Shown here in pieces: positions 1 to 8,226 of a stretch of 64,000 nucleotides of DNA (its first letter is position 1; each line of letters opens with the position of its first letter). The notes under the pieces were generated by a model. The model was not told the DNA's origin. It did no database searches and saw nothing but the letters and a program-made list of their open reading frames with translations. Origin of the DNA: Blautia schinkii (GTDB lineage: Bacteria; Bacillota; Clostridia; Lachnospirales; Lachnospiraceae); assembly GCF_013304825.1 (NCBI RefSeq), contig NZ_JAAWUO010000015.1, positions 46,780 through 110,779 on the forward strand, given 5' to 3'. Position numbers and translations under genes: made by a program.

Positions 1-607
1 GAAGAAAAAGCGAAACCTGATATTCTTTTTCCAACTGAGTCAGATATCCGGGAGAGACCGGCGCGAAAACGGAATCCGGGATAGTCTCGCTGTATATGTT
101 AGAACGTAATGGACCCTGAAAAACGAAGATAAAGGAGCAGGAAACTTCGTTCATAAAAACAGGGGCAGGATCGGTCAGATTATCGCTATGCAGTGCACAT
201 TGCAGGTATTCTTTCTGGAGCAGGCACGTCTGGGCATTCTGCTGTGCCATACAGGAACAGAGGATATCGTCCAGAGTTTTAAGGTCAATCGGTTTGAGAA
301 GATAATCGGAAACACCAAGGTGGATCGCTTTTCTGGCATATTCGAAATCCGCATATCCGGTAAGAATAACAAAGCGGGTATGAAACTGGGATTTCTGAAC
401 TTTTTCGATCATATCGAGACCGTTCATCACAGGCATGGTGATATCAGTAAATACCAGCTCCGGTTTCTGCTCCAGGATTTTCTGCAGGCCGTCCCTGCCG
501 TTTTTGCAGATGCCAAGAACCTGGAAATCAGGGTAGTTTTTGGTGATGAGAAGCGAGAGACCTCTGGCAATGGCTGGTTCATCTTCAATGATAAGTACGT
601 GTATCAT
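1..607 (-). CDS. YesN/AraC-type response regulator (3' part cut by window edge)
   Basis: This open frame runs off the left edge, so only about 202 N-terminal residues are visible. Residues 1-120 form a receiver domain: an acidic pocket (IIEDE, residues 6-10), the likely phospho-acceptor Asp55 in FTDITMP, the conserved T/G pair in ILTGYADFEYA, and the signature lysine in LLKPID. The start at 607 is fixed by an AAAGGAG ribosome site just upstream. YesN-family regulators end in an AraC-type helix-turn-helix; that part lies outside the window, so the output domain is inferred. It sits beside a GH95 fucosidase and near a YesM-type kinase at 3114-4952, so it probably controls the fucoside locus in response to that kinase. 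Confidence 0.85.
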   Translation of the reverse strand, partial: MIHVLIIEDEPAIARGLSLLITKNYPDFQVLGICKNGRDGLQKILEQKPELVFTDITMPVMNGLDMIEKVQKSQFHTRFVILTGYADFEYARKAIHLGVSDYLLKPIDLKTLDDILCSCMAQQNAQTCLLQKEYLQCALHSDNLTDPAPVFMNEVSCSFIFVFQGPLRSNIYSETIPDSVFAPVSPGYLTQLEKEYQVSLFL

Positions 608-766
608 GATTTCTCCTTTGTATGTGAAAGAAATTTTTTGCATATGTTTTAATTATAGCATGAATAGACGTGGAAACAAGAAAAAAGTCCATACGAAAGT
701 CGCTTTTTTTCCATGTTGTGTATACAGAAGGTATGATATGATAGGAAAAAAACAGGGAGGAAGAAT

Positions 767-3082
767 ATGAACTGTTTATGGTATACAGAAGCAGCAAAAA
801 GCTGGATCGAAGCATTGCCTCTTGGTAATGGCAGGCTGGGGGCTATGATATCCGGAGAGCCTTTTTGCGGACAGATCCAGATGAATGAGGAGAGTATTGT
901 CTATGGAGGACCGCTTGACCGCATCAATCCGGACGCGGCGAAGTATTTCCCGGAGATCCGGAAACTGGTTCTGGCAGGAAAGATTCGGGAAGCCCAGAAA
1001 CTGGAGCTTTTTGCATTGTCTGGAACACCTCAGAGCGAACGGCCATATCAGACCATGTGTGATGTGAATTACAGCATAGATCACGAAGCGGGTGAGATCC
1101 AAAATTACAGAAGAGAACTGGATCTGGAAAAAGGTGTTGTAAGTACTTCATTTGTACATAATGGAGCACAGTACAGAATGCGTTGTCTGATCTCTGAAAA
1201 AGAAGATTTGATGGCAGCGGAGTTTTTTACAGACAGAGAAGAAGGTCTTACAATGTCTGTTCTGATAACAAGGGGACGATTTTACAACTGTGCAGGAAAA
1301 GCCGGCGAGGATAGTATTTATATTGATGGAGATCTGGGAAAGGGCGGAAGTGAATTCGGCATTCAGGCTCGCGCGGTGTCAGAAGGCGGAAGCGTGCAGG
1401 TGATCGGAGAACATCTGGTGATCCAAAATGCTTCCAGGGTGATTTTTTATGTAAACGGAGTGACTACTTTCCCTTACCGAAAAAAGAAGGTCGAGGATCC
1501 ATACAGCTACCTCAAAGAACAGCTGGCTTCTTACACAGCAGAGGATTTTGGCCGGATACTGGCAGAACATGTGGAGCAACACAGCAAGGTGTTTAACCGT
1601 TCTGTTCTGAAACTGAAAGAGGATGAAGGTCTATCCGAACTTCCAACAGATCAGCGTCTGAAACGACTCCGGGAAGGTAAAAAAGACAAAGGGCTGGCAG
1701 CTCTTTATTATGGATACGGAAGATATCTTCTTATGGCGAGCAGCCGCCCGGGAGGACTTCCTGCCAATCTTCAGGGAATCTGGTGTGAGAAGCTGGAGCC
1801 TACCTGGGATTCCAAATATACCATCAATATCAACACAGAAATGAATTACTGGCCTGCAGAAATCTGTAATCTTTCCATGTGTCATGAGCCGCTTTTTGAT
1901 CTTCTGGAACGTATGGTGAAAAATGGCAGAAGAACAGCCATGGAAATGTATGGATGCAGAGGTTTTGTGGCACATCATAACACAGATATCTGGGCAGATA
2001 CTGCACCTCAGGATCTGGCACTGGCAGCGTCATACTGGGTAATGGGCGGCGCATGGCTGGCAGCACATATCTGGAAACATTACCGTTATACGATGGATCA
2101 GGCTTTTCTTGATCGTATGATGCCGGTTCTGGAGGAATGTGTACTGTTTTTCAGAGATTTTATGATCGAGGATCATGGAGAGATGATCGTCTGTCCGTCT
2201 GTTTCTCCGGAGAATACCTATTATCAGGCAGATGGAACAACGGGAAGTGCCTGCGCAGGCTGTACCATGGATACCGGAATCCTGAGAGATATTTTTCATG
2301 CCTATCTGGAAGGAAACAAGATCCTTGGGAAAAAAGCATCTCAGGAAGACTGGGTGCGTGAAACTCTTGATAAGCTCCCTTTGTATAAGATTGGAAAATA
2401 CGGTCAGCTGTTGGAATGGAGAGAAGATTATGAGGAGTGGGAACTTGGGCACAGACATTTTTCTCATTTATATCCCCTGTTTCCGGCAAACCAGATTAAT
2501 GAATATGAGAATCCGGAGCTGGTAAAAGCATGTGAGAAATCTCTGGAGAGACGAATGGAATTTGGTGGCGGTCACACAGGCTGGAGCTGTGCATGGCTGA
2601 TCAATCTGTATGCAAGACTTCGGAATGGAGATAAAGCAGAGGAATATATCGATTATCTTCTCAACCAACTGACAGCACCGAATATGTTTGATCTGCATCC
2701 GCCGCTTGAGCGGATTTCAGGTATTCCGTGGGTATTCCAGATCGATGGAAATTTCGGCGGTACGTGCGGAATCGCCCAGATGCTGCTGCAGAGCCATCTG
2801 GATGAGATATTCCTGCTTCCGGCTCTTCCGAAAAACTGGCAGGAGGGAAGCATCACAGGTATTTGTGCAGAAGGCGGTTTTGAGGTGGATATGACCTGGG
2901 AAAAAGGCAGATTTTCTCATGGGTGGCTTCTTTCGAAACATGGGGAAAAAGCAGTTCTCAGATGCAGAGAGGAACTGGAGATCTCAAAAGATGGAATAAA
3001 AGTTTCTGTGATCAGAGATGAAAAAGAAAGATACGTATTTGATACAGAGAAAGATGCGATCTATCAGATCAGGAGTAAATAA
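767..3082 (+). CDS. GH95 alpha-L-fucosidase, cytoplasmic
   Basis: This 771-residue protein is a glycoside hydrolase family 95 inverting alpha-L-fucosidase, which typically releases alpha-1,2-linked fucose. The N-terminal beta-domain opens with the family hallmark EALPLGNGRLGAM (about residues 15-27). The (alpha/alpha)6 barrel carries NINTEMNYWPAE with Asn354 and Asn356, SPEN with Glu482, HRHFSHLYPL, TGWSCAW and FQIDGNFGG with Asp660. By spacing, the two Asn, Glu482 and Asp660 match the catalytic set known from the bifidobacterial enzyme AfcA; that assignment is inference. There is no signal peptide or membrane segment, so it should act inside the cell on imported oligosaccharides. A GGGAGGAAG ribosome site precedes the ATG. 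The gene ends in a hairpin shared with the convergent kinase gene. Confidence 0.93.
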   Translation: MNCLWYTEAAKSWIEALPLGNGRLGAMISGEPFCGQIQMNEESIVYGGPLDRINPDAAKYFPEIRKLVLAGKIREAQKLELFALSGTPQSERPYQTMCDVNYSIDHEAGEIQNYRRELDLEKGVVSTSFVHNGAQYRMRCLISEKEDLMAAEFFTDREEGLTMSVLITRGRFYNCAGKAGEDSIYIDGDLGKGGSEFGIQARAVSEGGSVQVIGEHLVIQNASRVIFYVNGVTTFPYRKKKVEDPYSYLKEQLASYTAEDFGRILAEHVEQHSKVFNRSVLKLKEDEGLSELPTDQRLKRLREGKKDKGLAALYYGYGRYLLMASSRPGGLPANLQGIWCEKLEPTWDSKYTININTEMNYWPAEICNLSMCHEPLFDLLERMVKNGRRTAMEMYGCRGFVAHHNTDIWADTAPQDLALAASYWVMGGAWLAAHIWKHYRYTMDQAFLDRMMPVLEECVLFFRDFMIEDHGEMIVCPSVSPENTYYQADGTTGSACAGCTMDTGILRDIFHAYLEGNKILGKKASQEDWVRETLDKLPLYKIGKYGQLLEWREDYEEWELGHRHFSHLYPLFPANQINEYENPELVKACEKSLERRMEFGGGHTGWSCAWLINLYARLRNGDKAEEYIDYLLNQLTAPNMFDLHPPLERISGIPWVFQIDGNFGGTCGIAQMLLQSHLDEIFLLPALPKNWQEGSITGICAEGGFEVDMTWEKGRFSHGWLLSKHGEKAVLRCREELEISKDGIKVSVIRDEKERYVFDTEKDAIYQIRSK

Positions 3083-3096
3083 AGTTTAAGGAAAAA

Positions 3097-3143
3097 AGCC
3101 GGAGGCTTCCCTGTCAGGAAGTGCTCCGGCTGAATAATTTTTC
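3097..3143. terminator. Bidirectional terminator between fucosidase and yesM-like gene
   Basis: AGCCGGAG (3097-3104) pairs with CTCCGGCT (3124-3131) and an inner CTTCC/GGAAG extends the stem. On the + strand a T-rich tail follows. On the - strand the stem is followed by TTTTTTCC. The stop codon of the minus-strand kinase (3114-3116) lies in the loop, so the terminator overlaps the end of that gene. Confidence 0.85.
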
Positions 3144-4952
3144 AGGCTTTAACGGGCCGCCGATGGTGACGGTCGTAAGGTTGTCAGAATCATTTCTGGA
3201 AACATGGAAATATTCTTCGCCGCGGTAATAAATATGAAAACGGAGAATGGTATTTTCCAGACCATAGCCCTGATGGCGAAAGGTGTTTTCGTAATCCATA
3301 TCCTGGTTTCCGGTAAAGGTGAAGCCTGAGAGTTTCTGGTGAAGAGCTGCAAACTTTTCTTCAGGAAACGGCGCTCCGTTGTTGGAGATTGACAGATACC
3401 ACCGGGTGTCGTCACAGTGGGAACGTATGGAAATCTTCCAGGGAGGAGAAATCTCCACGCCTGCCTGGTGGAAGCCATGCTGAAAACAGTTTTCAATAAG
3501 AGGCTGAAGAATCAGCTTTGGCACAGTAATGGAATTCAGGGAATCATCAAGCTGCCATTCGTATTCCAGATCGTCTTCGTAGCGTATTTTCATAATATAG
3601 AGGTAATGCCTTGCATTGTCGATCTCCTGGGACAAAATAACGGACTGTCCTGTGTAGGAGAGGGAGTAGCGAAGAAGCTGGGAAAGTTCTGTGCACATGT
3701 TGGAAACATCCATATTTCCGGAGGCCAGCCCTGTCATTCCGATGACAGAAAGAGTATTGTACAGAAAATGCGGGTTCAGCTGTGCTTCCATGGCGTCATA
3801 GTGGGCAATCAGCGTCCGTTTCCGTTGTTCTGTAAGACGCTGGTTCTGGTCGTAAATCTCAGAAAGATATCCCTGGATCGCATTGGTGAGAAAGATGATC
3901 TCATTATCGCTGCTTCCGGGTATAGCAGAAATATTTTCCCCGGGCTCAAGAACTGTCAGCTTATCTGTCAGCTGTCGAAGTGGCTGTGTGAGGTTTCGCG
4001 TCAGTACCATAAGAAAGGTGGACATAATTATGAACATGATTACAAAAAGCAATGTGCTGATTATGAGAAGCCGTTTTATGGAGGCTGCAAATATGGAAGA
4101 ATTCTCACTGAGGATCACCGTCCATCCGGTCTTATCGGAAAGGTGATAGCTGGAAACAGAAAGATTTCCATAGGAAAAGCTGCCACTGTCAGGAGAAATC
4201 TCGGAAGCGGAACGCCAGCTGGCCAGAAAAGCCCGGCGGTTCAGTGTGGATGCACTTGTGTAAACCAGATTATCAGCATCATCCAGAATGGTAATATCAT
4301 AATCTTCCGGAGTATCAAAACCGGAGAGAAGTTGTCTGGTCAGGGTATCCATATCAAAATCAGCAATAAGAAGCCCGTACTGATGATAAATATCCCGCAT
4401 GGAACGTACAACAGAAATTACAGTTCGGTTGTTTTTCCAGTAATCCTTGTGAGGAGGAACATATAAAACATAATTAATGCTGTCCATAACGCCGGTAAGA
4501 TTGGGATTGTTCTCCAGAACAGCTTTTTTTGTATAACTGGTACCGTTTGGGGAAGAAATTCCCAGATGGTCGTAATATTTGCTGACATAATTAAGGGATA
4601 CATCCAGGTCTGAAGATATCAAAGTAGTACGGAACCGGTCCTGAAAAGCAGATCTGGCTGCGATATGGGTGGGCAGGTAGTTGTTTTCGCTCTCTGGGAT
4701 ATTTCTGGCAGTATCAAGGAGTGCGGTGTTTAGCTGCAGCTCTTTCAGCGTATTATCTGCATCATTGAGAAGGGTGTCCAGATTGTTCTGTATCATGGAT
4801 GTACTGCCGCTTAATGTACTGCGCATGTTCTCCCGCAGGGAATTTGCCGAATAATAATAGAAAAACAGCGAAAAACCGACAAGCAGAAGGGAATTTAGCA
4901 GGATGCAGGAAATGAACAGCTTTTTTTGAAAAGAAAATTCATGGAATTTCAT
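3114..4952 (-). CDS. YesM-type sensor histidine kinase
   Basis: This 612-residue membrane kinase has an N-terminal helix (about 11-33), a 250-residue extracellular sensor, a second helix (about 290-313) and a HAMP linker (TRNLTQPLRQLTDKL). A His_kinase-type domain follows, with His395 in LNPHFLYNTLSVIG as the phospho-site, then an ATPase domain with N-box QPLIENCFQHG and G-box GYGLENT. This layout is that of the YesM/LytS class that pairs with YesN-type regulators. A GGAGG site lies just before the ATG. The gene lies between a fucosidase and a divergent sugar transporter, and a YesN-type regulator lies 2.5 kb away, so it is probably the sensor of fucosylated glycans for this locus. The ligand is not visible from sequence. 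Confidence 0.92.
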   Translation of the reverse strand: MKFHEFSFQKKLFISCILLNSLLLVGFSLFFYYYSANSLRENMRSTLSGSTSMIQNNLDTLLNDADNTLKELQLNTALLDTARNIPESENNYLPTHIAARSAFQDRFRTTLISSDLDVSLNYVSKYYDHLGISSPNGTSYTKKAVLENNPNLTGVMDSINYVLYVPPHKDYWKNNRTVISVVRSMRDIYHQYGLLIADFDMDTLTRQLLSGFDTPEDYDITILDDADNLVYTSASTLNRRAFLASWRSASEISPDSGSFSYGNLSVSSYHLSDKTGWTVILSENSSIFAASIKRLLIISTLLFVIMFIIMSTFLMVLTRNLTQPLRQLTDKLTVLEPGENISAIPGSSDNEIIFLTNAIQGYLSEIYDQNQRLTEQRKRTLIAHYDAMEAQLNPHFLYNTLSVIGMTGLASGNMDVSNMCTELSQLLRYSLSYTGQSVILSQEIDNARHYLYIMKIRYEDDLEYEWQLDDSLNSITVPKLILQPLIENCFQHGFHQAGVEISPPWKISIRSHCDDTRWYLSISNNGAPFPEEKFAALHQKLSGFTFTGNQDMDYENTFRHQGYGLENTILRFHIYYRGEEYFHVSRNDSDNLTTVTIGGPLKPEKLFSRSTS

Positions 4953-5086
4953 GATCGTTCCTCCGGAAAATTTCTTGTATCTATTTTATATGAACAGCGA
5001 AAAAGAAACAAGAAAAATTGTACAAATAGATGGAAAAATATAAAAAAGGAAAAAAGTGCATGTTGGATTAAACAAAAGTCCATGGA

Positions 5087-5111
5087 TTTTCCAGAGCCGG
5101 TTTTATATAAT
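5087..5111 (+). promoter_or_regulatory. Putative sigma-A promoter of the sugar transporter operon
   Basis: A perfect TATAAT (5106-5111) lies about 50 bases ahead of the solute-binding protein start, in the 207-base region shared with the divergent kinase. No good -35 element is visible at the right distance, which would fit activation by the locus regulator. Confidence 0.5.
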
Positions 5112-5159
5112 ATGACCATATTAAGAACGAAAAAACATACAAAGGGAGGAATTTTTACA

Positions 5160-6428
5160 ATGAAGAAAAAAATGTTTGCAGCACTTATGGCAGCGTGCAT
5201 GACAGTATCAGTATTCGGAAGCGTGGTAACAGCCAGCGCAGCAGATGGAGTAACACTGACACTCTACGGAAATGCAGATGACCTTGCAAAACCGTACATG
5301 CAGAAGATCATTTCTCTGTGGGAGGAATCTTCCGGAAACAAGATTGACCAGCAGGGCCTTGATACAGATAATGCAGAGACCATTGCACTGACAAAATTTA
5401 CAACAGGTGATATCCCGGATCTTTACATTCATTTCGGAAACAGCAACCTGAAAAACTTTAATCCGGAAGAGAATTTTGTAGACTGGTCCGATGCTGACTG
5501 GGTGTCCGATATTCAGGACTCAGTTCTTCCGCAGGCAACCTACAATGACAAAGTGATCGGACTTCCGTTCTGGGAAGCATCCAACTCCGGCTGTTTCTAT
5601 AACACAAAGATCTTCGAAGAACTGGGAATTGAGCAGCCTACAACACAGGAAGAATTCAATGCAGCCTGCGATACACTTCTGGAGAACGGAGTACAGCCGA
5701 TCTACCTTGCAGCAGCTGATGCATGGCCAATCCTTTATCAGTTCGCACTGGATCCTGTACTTGAGGAGCATCCGGAATATATCGAGAAACTGAATGCAGG
5801 AGAAATGTCCTACGCAGATATCCCGGAATTCACAGATATGTGTACCTGGTTTAAAGAAGCAGCAGATAAAGGATACTTTGGAAAGAACTTTGCATCTGAT
5901 ACATGGGATTATACAAGTGAGGTTCTTGGAACAGGTGAAGCTGCAATGCTCTTCTGCTGGGATACCTGGTTTGATACAGATTATGACAGTGAATCTTATG
6001 ATTATGTAGGCGATGATTTCGGAATCATGCCGGTATTTATGGGAACCTGCGACGAGGGAACTTATGAAGGCGGAAATGTAAACCTGATGCTTGTAAACAA
6101 AAATGGTGATAATGTAGAGGCAGCCAGCGATTTCGTAAACTTTATGGCAGATCCGGAGAATTACAACCAGGCATTTGATGGTGTTTCCACAGCAGCAGTA
6201 TTTAAACAGGAGACAACAAATGTAAATTCCGCTCAGTATGATGGAAACAAAGATAGCGTAGATAAACTGATCCGTGCATCTTCCGCACAGCCGAAGATTG
6301 TTGGTTTCAACCAGCAGGAAGGTGGCAAGGCTCTGCTTCAGCTTATGAACGGAGACATCAGCGTAGAAGAATGTGTAAAACTGATCGATGATGACAGAGT
6401 TGCAACACTTGAGTCTTTTGCCCAGTAA
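5160..6428 (+). CDS. ABC sugar-binding protein (family 1), fucoside locus
   Basis: This 422-residue exported protein belongs to the family 1 extracellular solute-binding proteins of carbohydrate ABC importers. The frame is open further upstream, but ATG 5160 is chosen because AAAGGGAGGA precedes it and the protein then begins with a clear signal peptide (MKKKMFAALMAACMTVSVFG). The likely cleavage is after ASA (ASA-ADG). A cysteine lies within the signal but LMAAC is a poor lipobox, so membrane anchoring is uncertain. This is unusual, since monoderm binding proteins normally need a lipid anchor. Typical family features are the T/D-rich start (TLTLYGNADD), GDIPDLYIHFG, and tryptophan/aromatic-rich segments that could stack on sugar rings. 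It is the first gene of an operon with two permeases and a GH29 fucosidase, so fucosylated oligosaccharides are the inferred ligand. Confidence 0.9.
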   Translation: MKKKMFAALMAACMTVSVFGSVVTASAADGVTLTLYGNADDLAKPYMQKIISLWEESSGNKIDQQGLDTDNAETIALTKFTTGDIPDLYIHFGNSNLKNFNPEENFVDWSDADWVSDIQDSVLPQATYNDKVIGLPFWEASNSGCFYNTKIFEELGIEQPTTQEEFNAACDTLLENGVQPIYLAAADAWPILYQFALDPVLEEHPEYIEKLNAGEMSYADIPEFTDMCTWFKEAADKGYFGKNFASDTWDYTSEVLGTGEAAMLFCWDTWFDTDYDSESYDYVGDDFGIMPVFMGTCDEGTYEGGNVNLMLVNKNGDNVEAASDFVNFMADPENYNQAFDGVSTAAVFKQETTNVNSAQYDGNKDSVDKLIRASSAQPKIVGFNQQEGGKALLQLMNGDISVEECVKLIDDDRVATLESFAQ

Positions 6429-6451
6429 ATAAACATCCGTTTTAAAGATGG

Positions 6452-6491
6452 TTTCAGGTTTGAGGGTAAAACTTCAAACCTGAAATTGTTT
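6452..6491 (+). terminator. Intercistronic hairpin / partial terminator
   Basis: TTTCAGGTTTGA (6452-6463) pairs perfectly with TCAAACCTGAAA (6474-6485), followed by TTGTTT. It lies between the binding-protein gene and the first permease gene. Such hairpins in ABC operons usually stop part of the transcripts or protect the upstream message, giving more binding protein than permease. Confidence 0.7.
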
Positions 6492-6504
6492 AAGGAGGAA
6501 ATTC

Positions 6505-7374
6505 ATGAATCGAAAAAAAATATATCCGTTGTATCTGGCACTGATCCCTGCTGTGGTATTTTTTATCTTCTTTATTGTACCGTCCACTGTGGGTTATTAT
6601 TATGCATTTACCAACTGGAGTGCAGCCAGAACAACCAATCTGAAATTTGTAGGATTTGAAAATATCATGTCAGTTCTTACGAGTACGAAAGTGCCGGTAG
6701 CCTTTGTAAATACCCTGATCTACGCAGGCGTAAAAACCATTACCGTAACACTTCTGGGCTTTGTATTTGCCTATATCCTGAACCGTGAGATCAAAACACG
6801 GACTGCTCTGAGAACGGTTTATTTTATCCCGTCTATCTTTTCCTGCCTTGTTGTAGGCCTTATCTTCAGTGCTGTATTCCAGACACGCCACGGTACGATC
6901 AATAATATCCTGAACCTTATGGGAATTGCAAATATACAGTGGCTGGGAAAACGAGGCACAGCAGTTTTTGCTATCTGCGTAGCTGAGGTATGGAGAAATG
7001 TGGGATATGCGATCATCATCACACTTGCGGGTCTGCAGTCAGTTTCTTCTGATTATCTGGAGGCAGGTAAACTTGACGGTGCATCTGAATGGCAGCTTTT
7101 CCGCCATATCACACTTCCGCTGATCATGCCTACTGTAAACGTTAATATTCTGTTCAGCCTGATTTATGGATTGAAAATGTTCGATCTGATTTACGTTATG
7201 ACAGGCGGCGGCCCCGGAAATGCGACTGAGAGTTTCGGAACGCTGATGATGAATGAAATGTCTGCAGGACGTTATTCGCAATCTGTAGCTGTCAACCTTG
7301 TATTCACAGTGCTTCTGGTCATTGTTTCAGTTGTATATCAGAAGTTTTCATCAAGATGGGAGACGGTGTTATAA
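6505..7374 (+). CDS. ABC sugar transporter permease (MalF/UgpA type)
   Basis: This 289-residue integral membrane protein has six predicted helices, starting with YLALIPAVVFFIFFIVPS. It carries the EAA loop that contacts the ATPase: EAGKLDGASEWQLFRHITLP (about residues 188-207). AAGGAGG precedes the ATG. It forms a heterodimer with the product of the next gene, whose start lies at 7376, so the two are translationally coupled. No ATPase gene is present in the locus; as in many monoderms, a shared MsmX-type ATPase encoded elsewhere presumably drives it. Confidence 0.92.
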   Translation: MNRKKIYPLYLALIPAVVFFIFFIVPSTVGYYYAFTNWSAARTTNLKFVGFENIMSVLTSTKVPVAFVNTLIYAGVKTITVTLLGFVFAYILNREIKTRTALRTVYFIPSIFSCLVVGLIFSAVFQTRHGTINNILNLMGIANIQWLGKRGTAVFAICVAEVWRNVGYAIIITLAGLQSVSSDYLEAGKLDGASEWQLFRHITLPLIMPTVNVNILFSLIYGLKMFDLIYVMTGGGPGNATESFGTLMMNEMSAGRYSQSVAVNLVFTVLLVIVSVVYQKFSSRWETVL

Positions 7375-7375
7375 T

Positions 7376-8197
7376 ATGAATAAGAAAAAAACTAGGATCA
7401 ATCTGATACTGGAGATCATTCTCTGGCTTGTGAGCATCGTGACGATCTATCCGATGCTGATGGTACTTCTCACTTCCTTTAAAAACAAAGGCGAAGCTGC
7501 TTATATGAATGTCAGCCTGCCAAGTGAGTGGCATCCGGAAAACTATATAACAGTTCTGGAAAAAGATTTTATACGTTCTCTCGGGAACAGTGTGTTTATC
7601 ACCTTTATATCAGTGGCACTGATCGTTTCTCTTTCTGCATTCTTAAGCTTTATCATTGTGCGAAGAGATACAAAAGGATGCAGGATCGGGTATAAGATCA
7701 TCACTCTTGGAATCATTGCACCTTTTGCTGCGCTTCCAACGATCCAGCTGATGCAGAAAATGGGGATTTATGGATCAAGGATAGGTCTCTGTCTTGTATA
7801 TTCTTCTCTGTACATGCCGTTTACAACAATGATGTTCAGTGGATTTATTAAAGGAATCCCGAAAGAACTGGATGAGGCAGCAGTTATGGACGGTGCAGTA
7901 GGCGGAAGACTGTTCTGCACAGTGATCATGCCGCTTTTGAAGCCGGTTCTTGCAACAACAGGCGTTCTGAATTTTATGTGGGTATGGAATGAGCTTCAGA
8001 TTCCGATGTATCTTCTGAACTCTTCGTCCAAGTGGACGCTGCCGCTTTCTGTATACAATTTCTACGGACAGTTCAGCAGAAGCTGGAACCTTGTATGTGC
8101 AGACGTTGTGCTGGTTTCTTTGCCGGTAATCCTGGTATACATTTTTGCACAGAAATGGGTGATCGCAGGTATGACAGCCGGTGCTGTAAAGGGCTGA
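7376..8197 (+). CDS. ABC sugar transporter permease (MalG/UgpE type)
   Basis: This 273-residue permease is the second transmembrane subunit of the importer. The frame extends upstream into the previous gene, but ATG 7376, one base after that gene's stop, gives the normal family N-terminus (MNKKKTRINLILEIILWLVS), with GGGAG ahead of it inside the upstream gene. Six helices can be read. The EAA loop is DEAAVMDGAVGGRLFCTVI, followed by MPLLKP. The partner is the 6505-7374 permease. Confidence 0.92.
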   Translation: MNKKKTRINLILEIILWLVSIVTIYPMLMVLLTSFKNKGEAAYMNVSLPSEWHPENYITVLEKDFIRSLGNSVFITFISVALIVSLSAFLSFIIVRRDTKGCRIGYKIITLGIIAPFAALPTIQLMQKMGIYGSRIGLCLVYSSLYMPFTTMMFSGFIKGIPKELDEAAVMDGAVGGRLFCTVIMPLLKPVLATTGVLNFMWVWNELQIPMYLLNSSSKWTLPLSVYNFYGQFSRSWNLVCADVVLVSLPVILVYIFAQKWVIAGMTAGAVKG

Positions 8198-8226
8198 TCC
8201 TGATAATATCAAGGAGGATATGAAGA

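Noticed and set aside
3417..4466. A 349-codon open frame on the + strand opposite the YesM-type kinase
   Set aside because: It is antisense to a kinase with clear family motifs, has no recognisable domain and no ribosome site; it is a by-product of codon bias.
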